NCBI GenBank assembly: GCA_031310005.1
Contig: CM062386.1
Coordinates: 2,232,001 to 2,296,000, forward strand
Direction: 5' to 3'
From: Dactylellina haptotyla
Lineage: Eukaryota > Ascomycota > Orbiliomycetes > Orbiliales > Orbiliaceae
Length of the DNA stretch: 64,000 nt
Part shown: in pieces, positions 55,101-64,000 of the stretch
Layout of the letters: every line of letters starts with the position of its first letter
How positions within the stretch are numbered: the stretch's first letter is position 1
Program-made: the position numbers and the translations under genes
The notes under the pieces: generated by a model
The model's database searches: none
What the model was told of the DNA's origin: nothing
Seen by the model: only the letters and a program-made list of their open reading frames with translations

Positions 55101-55626
55101 ATCTTGGTGGCCCGCTTAACTGCGCGTTGTTGGATGGTCCGGGTGAGGACGCAGTAACAGCTTTTTCTTCGAAGTACCGCTGGGTGAGACCTGTTGTACG
55201 AATACCCTCCGCGAGTGCCTCTCGCACGGCTTCATCTTCATTATAAAGATCTTGAATCCACCTGGAATAGAATACAGGGAGATGCACAGGTCAGATTGGT
55301 GATAGAATGGTATATTGGGGCTGGGGAAGCAACGTACTTATCGACGTCTTCGATTTTCTGGTCTTCCTGGCCCTGCGCTCCACCTTCGACCTGCGTTCTC
55401 CTCTGGCTCGCGTCCGGATCCCAGATCGCGGCATTGTCAAGCTCTCCATGTTTTCATTGAAGTTAGCGAAGAATTCTGCTCAAAACGTAGGATTTAGGGA
55501 TCTAAGATAGAACCAAAGACACGTACCATGGTCAAGAGGAAGTGAACTTGCATTAGTAATGGAAGTTCCTGCGTCCGAAGGTGGAACAGGCGGAATGTGG
55601 TATCGATACGGCTTTCGTGACGTCAT
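52106..55626 (-). CDS. large uncharacterised protein with KH-like segment
   Basis: Six exons: 55626-55527, 55443-55338, 55261-54759, 54683-54487, 54415-53559 and 53486-52106; 1047 residues, every junction in frame. Residues 1-235 are polar and low-complexity (Pro/Gln/Asn/Gly, for example GPNRAQVAGPNIAQGPPKQ). Residues about 245-330 contain TVRLNRIRIWGTRQAVERAR, which has the I-x-I-x-G-x4-V-x2-A pattern of a KH or KH-like RNA-binding unit. About 340-920 appear to be one or two large mixed alpha/beta domains. The C-terminus is charged, with a duplicated YGDSE[YF]S[YF]A motif at 1008-1016 and 1031-1039. I do not recognise the family; it resembles conserved ascomycete hypotheticals. RNA binding is an inference. 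The exon 2 acceptor (catggag) is the weakest junction. Confidence 0.8.
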
Positions 55627-56735
55627 ACTGAAAGGTAGTAAAGACCTTCCGAGGAGCTTAAGAAACGGCGCGGATCGATGATGCAAATGATGATGGACGT
55701 ATAGCTGGAGATACTTCGTAACCACGATATTCTGTATGCTTGAATTTCTCAGATCCGACAGGTGAGGAAGAAATTCTAGCTACGATGCACAATGAATCGA
55801 TTGCTCCCCTTTCCCATGGGAAGGCTCTATCAGAGAGAGATGTGGCTTGGATGCTTTGGAAGAACAATCAAGGGCAAGGATGATAGTGGTGATGATGATT
55901 GATGCAGCTGCGTGAGGGTTCTCAAAGAGTCGAAGCAGCATGCAGCCGTTGCCAGTTGTTGTGCTGTTGGATTGCTGTTGCAACTTGTGGTATTTTGCAA
56001 CACCTCAACACGCACACTGACCGCGTCGAATTTACTTGGTTACACGACTTGGACACGAAACCGCTGTAAGGAATAATCTCTTGGGTTTTTTTTTATTTTT
56101 ATATATAGATTTCAAGCCCGCCCATCTTCCTACGCTGCCTGCAATCCGCACGGCCTCCTCTGAACGAGTGACTAAGAACAGAAAATATTGTTTAAACAAC
56201 AGTGTTATAGTCCCGGGGAAACACCCTCTTGAATAAAAACCTCTCGAGGGCAGGACCAGGAAAAGGGGTTGTAAAAGGGTGTAAGAAAGGAAAGGTAGAT
56301 TACAAGAAAATGATAAAAACGAGCCTAAACGAATGTATATCGAACTCCTCCCGATGATGTATAGAATGAAATGCAATAAATAAAAAGGATGTCTATAGTT
56401 GTTTTGTGTGTAAAAAGAAAAGGGAAGGAAAGGAAGGAAAGAGATCTGGTTCAAGATAGGGAAAACGTAGGACAAGACTGTGAGTGTTTTCTTCCTAATG
56501 GATTGTAGCGGGTTGATTGGGTGTGCTGGAAAGGAGGGCACAGGCGGCTTACGGCTCCACAAAAACGCCAGTTCATTCTCTTGTTTTTCGCTCTTCCTTG
56601 TGTCTCTGTTTCGCTAATACTGTGCAATTAAAAAGATGGCTATCAAGCAATAAAACATGCTAGGGAATCAGAATTTTTTTGTCATTAGAATAATGAAGAC
56701 GAAAAAAATAAGAAAGGTAGGAGAAATCACAAGAC
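55627..56735. other. 1.1-kb intergenic region
   Basis: Promoter of the large uncharacterised gene (55,627 onward) and trailer of PMC1. A T-rich stretch lies at 56,086-56,110 and an A/G-rich one at 56,270-56,450. Short ORFs are not credible. Confidence 0.4.
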
Positions 56736-59700
56736 TCAAGGTTTATCCCCACTGATCTCGGATGTAGTATCTGGAGGAGTCCTGGTTCCGGACTTCTCCC
56801 CACTCTTCTCCGTAGACTTCTCGACCTGGGTTATCGAGGGATCGGAGGCTTCGCGCGACAACTGCGACGGCTCTCTCGATGTCGAGACCGGAACGGGGAA
56901 ACCCCGCTCATTGTCATGCGGCTTCTCAATAGGGCTCCAACCACCGATACTACCGGCAACGATACTGGGGACCATCGCCGCAGCTGCGAAAGCCGAATTG
57001 CTTCGCGAGCGCTTCCTCCTGTGACTGCTAGGGCTAGGTGGTGGCTGTTGCGCATCTTCGGGAGAACCAGGCGGCTGGTGAGAGCTTGACTTGGACAAGG
57101 GGAGTAGACGGTGCTTAATCTCTTTGGTCTTGAATTTGAGCGAATTCAAACGACCACCGCGGATCATCTTGATAAACTGGAGTTCTTGTCGGATATCTTC
57201 GATACCTTGATTCCATTCGAACCGGTGCTCTTCGTCTGAGACAAAGAGATCAGGTGTCTTTCTATCTCTATACATGGCCTTTGGCAGGACCTTCTTGAAG
57301 ACTGCGTCGGGCACCAAGCGGATAACAACACCGATGAGGAGGGAAATAGCACCGAGGATCAAAGAGATAGCCCATTGTGGTCCGTCCAAGCGAACAACAC
57401 GAAGCGCAGCTCCGCCGATAAAGACAATCATGACCTGTCCACCAACCATGATGACATTGATCAAGATGAAAAACCAATTTCGGTGAATACCCTCAAAAAT
57501 GTTGAATTTGTTGTCCAGACGGCGATTATTGTATTGATTGAAAATTTGCATCCAAACGAAGGTGTTAAATACGAGAGACGATAACTCGTCTCTCTTTGTC
57601 TCGTCACTGAGATCATAGCCTAGAATCCTACCACCAGCGAAATGAAGTATGAATGTAACAACGAGTTGGTAGATGGCTTGACCAATAATCATTTTCCACA
57701 TGTTGACAGTGATGAGGGGTGCAGACTTTCTTTGAGGTGGACGGTTCAGGATTTCAGCGGTCGGTGGGTCGGTGGCGAGAGCGAGGGCAGCAAAAGTATC
57801 CATGATAAGGTTGACCCAGAGAAGCTGAACAGCTCTAAGCACAGGCTGCTCTTCTTCGGAGGCAACGGCGGTAACAAAGGCGAGTAACACAGCGGTAATG
57901 TTGACGGTAATCTGGAATTGAAGGAATTTTTTAACAGCATCGTTGACTGCGCGGCCCCACATGAGAGCTTTGACAATTGAAGAGAAGTTGTCGTCCATCA
58001 GAATGATGGCAGAGGCCTCCTTTGCAACCTCAGTACCACTATACCAGCATGTTAGTTAATGGTCGTATCATCAAGAGATTAGGGAACGGAAAAACTTACG
58101 CAATTCCCATAGAGAAACCAATATCAGCCATCTTCAGGGCAGGGCCGTCGTTAGTACCATCACCAGTCACAGCAACAGTCTCACCCATCTCTTTGAGATT
58201 CCTGACGAGAATCTGTTTATCCTCAGGACTGGAACGGGCAAGAACCTGGAGTCTGGGAATCATTTCGCGCATTTGAGCTTTGCTGAGACGTCTAAAGTCG
58301 GGACCTTCCATGACAAGACCACCTTCGGTGTAGATATGGCACTCGGTCGCGATGGCCTTTGCGGTAATAACGTTATCACCGGTAACCATGCGAACAAATA
58401 CACCCGCCTTCTGGCACTGTTTCACGGCCTCTGGAACACCATCCCGGAGGGGATCTTGAATACCAACAAGGCACAAGAAAGTCATATCCCTGAACACATC
58501 AGAGAAAACCGCTTGTCTCGCGTCATCTTCTTCTAGTCGGGCGCCACGGGGAGGCCATTCGGTAAAGTCACGGTAAACAAGACCGATAGTACGGAGAGAT
58601 CGATTGGCAAATGCGATGATAGCAGACTCGAGAGCCTCAACCTGGGTACCACTCAGCGCTAACTCTGAGAGAGGGGATGATGGATCGGCAACAATTCTCG
58701 TAGTCTGTTTGAGCAAAATTTCAGATGCACCCTTAACATAAAGTCGATATTTTCCGGATGGAAGCTTGATAACGACAGCCATGCATTTGCGAGCAGAATC
58801 GAATGGAACCAATTGAACAACATTAGCACTGCTTCGCTCATGAGCGACTGGTCCCATACCGAGATGGTCGCGAGCAAAACTTAAAAGCGCGGTTTCTGTT
58901 TTCGATCCAATGAATGTTGGCTTCCCATCCTCTTCGCCCTCGAATGCGGTAGAATTTATTGCAATAGACTGAACGAGTAAGCCTTTGACTTCGTCTGAAA
59001 GGTGATCGTTGAGTTCGTTCATAGCGAATTCGTCGCTGCCCTTCTTCCCGGATGCGTGAGATCCAAAGTTGACGTTCTTGCCCAAAATACCAGCGACAAC
59101 TGTCATCTTGTTCTGGGTAAGGGTGCCGGTTTTGTCGGAGCATACAGTTGTCGCATTACCCATCGTTTCACAAGATCGTAGAACACGGACCAAGTTGTTA
59201 TCCCTCAACATTCGAGTCGTGGCGAACGCTAATGCCAGGGTGACAGCTAGGGGCAATCCCTCTGGAACAGCTACCACAACAATGGTAATGGCAGTGATCA
59301 ATATTTGAATAAAGCGTTGCGCCTTCTCATCAGCAGAACCTTCAAAGTTCTTGAGGTTGGCGAGGAAACGAATTAACAGAACAATAAAGAGAAGCAAAGC
59401 GGCAGCACCACCGATCTTTGCAATGCCCTCGGCGAGACCGTTCAATTTGACCTGAAGTGGCGTGGCTTCGACATCTTCCCGGAGAGCCATCATGATCTTT
59501 CCGTGACTTGAGTTAACACCAACGCTTGTGACAAGGTACGTGCCAACACCTTCCAAGACCTTTCCGCCAGAGAGAATGAACGGGTCGAGTTTTTTAGTGT
59601 TCCCACCAGCCAGCATCTGTACCATGCAGTCATCCGCAGCGGTCTTTTTGATTTGATCGATTTCGCCGGTAGCAGAACTTTCGTCGCATTTGACATTGTG

Positions 59701-60859
59701 TCCAGAGATGAACACACCATCGGCAGGAATCATATCACCGGGTTCGAGGTAGAGCACATCGCCAACCAAAATATCGTATACGGAAATCTGAACAGCCTGA
59801 CCAGACCGCATAGCCTTGACTGTACGATCTTCTTTCTTTTTATTCAGTTTGACGAACTGACGTTCCTTTTGCCAATCATTGCCTGCACCAACGACGACCA
59901 CGATCACAACAGCGACTATAATTGCAACACCTTCGACCCATTCGACGTGTGCCTCTTTCGATTCTGGGTCATCGGGGTTCAATTTTGCTTTTTTCTGAGC
60001 CTGAATCGTTTGATAGATACCAAGAGCCAAGGAAATTACGGCAGCGAACGAAAGGAGGATGAGCACCTTATCCTGGAGAGCGATCCACATGAGCAAGAAA
60101 ATGCTCTTGGCTTTCTTCTCAGGTAGGACATTGCGTTTATATATCCTGATTCTATCGGCGAAAGCTTGTTCGGATAGTTTTGCGGCGGCAGCTGGTTCTT
60201 CGTCCGGGGTGGGTGGTGCCTCAGGCGCAATCTCATCCTCCTGCGATTTTCCTTTGTAAGCGGCTAGTTTCGCTCGAGCTTCATCAATTGAAATGTTGGC
60301 ATCGAGAGTCGTTTCTTCCAAGCTCAGACCGCTGACAACATTCGTCCGTAATCCGTATTCCAAGCCTTTCAGGCCTCCCAACGCCTTCAAAGCCTGCATG
60401 CTCTTCGGGTTGATCATCTTGTTTAGCTCCCCAGGACTGAATGCAAATCTATTGTCCTCCACTCGGAAATCCGCTTCCGTGCCTGGATCGGGTTTTAACG
60501 CTTCTTCATCGGAGATCTCGGCCGAGGCGTGGGCGATTGTTGTGCCGCCATTTGAAGATGTGGGCGACTGATAGTTCTTCTCGTCTATAGAGTTGCTCCG
60601 GGATTCCGAACCGGGGACTTCGAGGAACGGTTTTCCTGAACGAGAGGCAGGCTTAATGGATTCCTCGCCAGGTGTCAAGGAACTGCTCTGCGGGGATATA
60701 GGAGTACCTTGTTGCTACATTCGGTGCATAAACAGTCAGCATTGAGAGAAGAGCTGCGGGGGGCTTTGTGTGATCGATAGATGATGAACGACTTACAGGC
60801 ACCGTTATTTTGGGAACCTCGGGCTTCGGGGAGCCCAAAGGTTGGCTAGGGTCCGACAT
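56736..60859 (-). CDS. PMC1: P-type Ca2+-transporting ATPase, PMC1/PMCA type
   Basis: Three exons: 60859-60797, 60714-58100 and 58038-56736; 1326 residues. A P2B-type Ca2+ pump using ATP to move Ca2+ out of the cytosol, in fungi usually into the vacuole. Visible motifs include DESSATGE (actuator loop), VAVPEGLPLAVTLALAF (M4 Ca2+ site), DKTGTLTQN with phospho-acceptor D548, FDSARKCMAVV and KGASEILL (nucleotide domain) and TGDGTNDGPALKMADIGFSM (hinge). The M5-M10 region follows intron 2, which falls in the SMGIA|GTEVAKEAS junction. The N-terminal 165 residues are Ser/Pro-rich. The C-terminal 110 residues are hydrophilic and basic then Ser/Glu-rich, a likely regulatory tail, although I cannot identify a calmodulin site with certainty. 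PMC1-type genes are commonly controlled by calcineurin/Crz1; no clear element was sought upstream. Confidence 0.96.
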
Positions 60860-61997
60860 TGTCGAAGATTAGAATTACTGCTGTGCGAGCGGGCTTGTAT
60901 GCCGCAAATGCTCAGCCCAATATAGGGAGTACTGGATCCAGGTGAGTTGAGGACGTCAAGATGCACACTATTTCGACGAGAACGAAGAACCTGTTTAGCA
61001 TTCTATCAAAATCACAACTAAAACAAACCAACTCGGCAAATTGCAATTGTTATTGGTATTTTCCGGAGAATGAGACAAATCAAAAGCTGTGAAATGGAAT
61101 GAGGGAAGACTAGGGCTGATGAGGCAGCGTAGCGTGGTGGGTACGTGCTGCTGTGGCTGAGGCTGTGGGATTTGTGTCTCGCTCCTTGGGTGAGGAAGAG
61201 ACTAGACCCGCAACCAGCGGCAAGCTTTTCGTAGGATTTGTCGCGCTAGCTGTGGCACCCTAAAGGGGGAAGAGGCAAGATCGAGGGGGGTGGGATTTCG
61301 GTTTTGGCTATAAAGCGAACTAGCGCGATGGGTCCCGTAGTCTGAAGGAAAACTGCAAGGCCGATTTCGATTGTAGCGCAAAATCAGGAGGGATGGTGAC
61401 GAAGGATAATTGCAGATGGCTCTGGTTTACTCCCCAGATCCCGTCGGAAGGCACGAGGCTCCCGGAGTCGGAAGTGATGCGTAGGATAATTTTGATGTTG
61501 AGGAGAGAAAGAGCCAATTTAAGCACGTCCGTGGGACATTCACATTTATGGAGGGCTTTATATAGATGGATGTATATGTGCTGTTGTGTTATAAGGAAAG
61601 ATCGTCCGATATAATTCTCGCTCACCTTGAATCTTCATCAGCCGGCGTGAAAATCAGCGGGTTATTGACAAAGTGTGAAAACCACGGCCTTCCGATTATC
61701 TGGCCCTCAGGTTTGGCGCCGAGGGAGTGTCGGGGAGCACGTGTCTATTCGAACCGTGATGGGGGTTCCAGGACGTGATCGCGGTGTTGCTATATTCGTC
61801 GGCGGACAGCGCGACGGTACTAGAGTCCAAACTAGGAAATACGGATTGGGTGTTAAGGAGAGACCCTAGAGAGAACGGCGGCTTCGATGAATGTCGTCAA
61901 GCCAGCCATCTACAACGGAAGTACAATGCCGTCGTCGTGTATAGAGAGGGCACGATGGATGAAAGAGAAGAACGAAGGGAGAGGGGGAAGGGGCAGG

Positions 61998-62019
61998 TGG
62001 GTTGGTTGGTTGGTTGGTT
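61998..62019 (+). repeat. (TTGG)n microsatellite
   Basis: Four to five tandem ggtt/ttgg units. Confidence 0.85.
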
Positions 62020-62780
62020 ATATTGGGAGATGTCGTCAGGGTGTGTTTTCGTGTGTTTTGCTGGTTGCGTCGTTAACGTCAACGCCGGGCGACAGAAGGC
62101 TCGAAAATGCTATCAACCGTGCATGCGGGTATGTATGCACTTTTGGGATGGACGAGAGAAGGAAGGGAGAGATATTGGAATTCAGATTCCAAGGGCAGGC
62201 TCCTCGTATGATGTATTAATGATTATCCTTACACGGGCGAGAAGAAAAGAAAGAAAATAGCTAGTGTTTAAAGGGAGGCAGACGCCAATAATTTCGCACA
62301 GCAAAGGGGTGGTGTGCGGGTGTGGTTATTGGTCGTGCCCGCCATATTACCCATCACCCATCATATCATATCATGGGGTTCCTCACAACAGGGGCCTCAC
62401 CTCATCAGGTACCACAGAAAATATCGAAAACGACTGACAGCAAAGATGTGCAGCCCGCCCTCGGGCTCCTCTCGCACAAGCTAGCGCACGATCTTTGGTC
62501 TCCGCTGCACAGGAAACTGGCTCTCTCGCTAAGCTCGCCGCCAGTTGTTCCTCCTGGCCCTCCTGCTCCTTCGCGATCTTGCACAGCCCCAAAGCCAAGC
62601 CTTAGCTCTTTGACTACCTCTCTGCGTCCCGACCTCATCATGAAATAATCACCTTTTCTATGGCAGAAAGAGGAGAAAATCTTGTTTGCACAAGCCGAGA
62701 GTTCGAAGAGGGATTTTGTATATTGTCCTTCAGTCTGCGGACGCCCTCTCTATCGACTTGGCGAACACGTCTTCCCAGCC

Positions 62781-62798
62781 CGTTCGTTCGTTCGTTCG
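62781..62798 (+). repeat. (GTTC)n microsatellite
   Basis: Four tandem gttc units preceded by c. Confidence 0.85.
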
Positions 62799-63053
62799 TA
62801 CTTCCTCTCGATCGAACAAGGAAATCGAAAGGAGGCAAGTTGCTTGGTATAGTTTTGGCTTTATTGCTTGTCTGCCTCCTTTCCAATATCCTCCGCCATT
62901 TTCCAACAGTCAATCAATCGGCAATTATTGCTTCCCGGCTAGCTTTGTTCGCGGTCCGGTCAGAGACACGCATGTGCTCCAAAAAGAGAGCAGCCTGATA
63001 TCCATCGTGAGCTTTCGTATCGCCATTAGCAGCCTCACTATCATTCAATCAGC

Positions 63054-63069
63054 CAATCAATCAATCAAT
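63054..63069 (+). repeat. (AATC)n microsatellite
   Basis: Three to four tandem aatc units, with a further aatc copy just upstream at 63,047. Confidence 0.75.
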
Positions 63070-64000
63070 AATATGAATCGAATCAAATCAACCAGTCAAT
63101 TGCAATCCAAAAAGATGTCTTTGTTCGGAAACAACAACACAACGGCAGCATTAGTGTCCGTTTTCGACATGAACAATAAATATGGCCGGCCTCAATGGTC
63201 ATAGTCGCATTCGTCCCCTGTTGACCTGCTGGTCATTGGGGCATCCCGCTAGAGAAACCTTCTTTTTGTGTAGCCATAACATTCTGCTTTCCCCACAGAA
63301 AAAACTTTTTTGTTTTCTTTCTCGTCTCGATATCTCGAAATCAAACCCAAGAGAGATATCAAAGGGAAAAAATATATATGTTTGATGGAATTTAGGGCGT
63401 TTGAGGGAAAACAAACTCCAACAGAAAAAGGAAATTAGTATGTTTAAAATCTCAACCATTCCCCGGTCCCACGCCTGATTGGGCGTCTCATTCGGATTCA
63501 AACATGCCCGTCCGCCCTGAGCAGGCGCCGGAAATTATCCAAGAAAACTTCCAAGTTTCTTGTCTGCTTGTATCAATTTCCCCACGCTATCAATCGTCAC
63601 CAGCTTCGACCTTCTCCCCGTCACGCGTTTTCCGCAACCAGCTTTTCGCTGCACCAAGGCTGATTTTCCAAGCGTTGGCATTTATCATGTAATTACACAA
63701 TTTACCTCAGGTCGAATGTTTCTCTAGCCCAGGTATCAACACGAGAAACACCACAAACATCGGTCTTGGTACCAGAACGTTCCTCGTCTTTGTTCCCCCA
63801 TTGGCCCCACAGCGGCCCTTAAGCACCGATCATCCGCTGTGTCGCCAGAAAGTGCAGAAACGAAGCCTGTTGATACCAGGCACAGATATTATTTCGGTCG
63901 ACTGCGACTACCAAAGATGGAAGATATCTCCATACCAAGCATACTCCCAAGAACGCCCGTCGCAGAAGCTTCAGCCGAGATACAGGAACACAAATAAAAG

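Larger units (their letters stand above)
60860..64000. other. 3.1-kb region without a supported gene (PMC1 promoter and beyond)
   Basis: The first few hundred bases are the PMC1 leader and promoter. Further right are several tetranucleotide repeats (TTGG, GTTC, AATC) and GC-rich patches whose ORFs overlap on both strands (for example 62,383-62,641) and resemble nothing known. The last kilobase is mildly AT-rich and could be the promoter or leader of a gene beyond the window. Confidence 0.4.

Noticed and set aside
62383-62648. Overlapping ORFs near 62.4-62.6 kb
   Set aside because: Compositionally driven on both strands and without any recognisable domain.
1-64000. Biosynthetic gene cluster, CRISPR array, prophage or transposon
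   Set aside because: No backbone enzyme, no spaced direct repeats, no integrase or transposase and no terminal repeats were found; the genes are dispersed core functions of an ascomycete.

Overview
The window is a stretch of nuclear chromosome from a filamentous ascomycete (Pezizomycotina). The evidence is the set of housekeeping genes (beta-tubulin, argininosuccinate synthase, PMC1-type Ca2+ pump, OPI3 methyltransferase, RXT2, NAS6, TRAPPC11 with a fungal-type N-terminus), short 50-190 nt introns, and pyrimidine-rich leaders. The very small exons in NAS6, ARG1 and TUB2 suggest an intron-rich, early-diverging lineage such as Pezizomycetes or Orbiliomycetes; this placement is only an inference. 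I rebuilt the gene models by hand from splice sites. Each multi-exon model given here sums to a multiple of three and joins at family-consistent residues.

Layout. 0-5 kb: the 3' end of an unknown gene, an IMPACT-domain protein, the nucleolar GTPase NUG1 and a small tail-anchored coiled-coil protein. 5-12 kb: a homeodomain transcription factor with an unusually long leader and trailer. 12-16 kb: NAS6 (proteasome assembly), prefoldin subunit 1 and an unknown nuclear-looking protein with three SUMO-consensus sites. 16-23 kb: TRAPPC11 and RXT2, divergently transcribed. 23-29.5 kb: beta-tubulin, argininosuccinate synthase and an APQ12-like membrane protein. 30-37 kb: a TMF1/Sgm1 golgin, an alkaline ceramidase and an F-box protein. 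37.4-40.8 kb: an AT-rich block with no gene. 40.8-45 kb: a secreted M28 leucine aminopeptidase and an unknown coiled-coil protein. 48-56 kb: OPI3, the spliceosomal WD40 protein PRP46/PLRG1, prefoldin subunit 5 and a 1047-residue protein I do not recognise. 56.7-60.9 kb: PMC1. The last 3 kb hold no gene I can support.

The genes do not form a biosynthetic cluster, defence island or mobile element; this is ordinary core-genome arrangement. Loose themes are protein quality control (prefoldin 1 and 5, NAS6, F-box), the early secretory pathway and Golgi (TRAPPC11, TMF1) and membrane lipid or ion homeostasis (OPI3, ceramidase, PMC1). The observations most worth a second look are splicing oddities (a GC-AG intron, two GTTCGC donors, 13-17 nt exons), two uncharacterised proteins (14.9-15.8 kb and 52.1-55.6 kb), a minisatellite-encoded tail on the ceramidase and a weak CFEM-like secreted ORF between RXT2 and TUB2. 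I found no convincing wholly new system.
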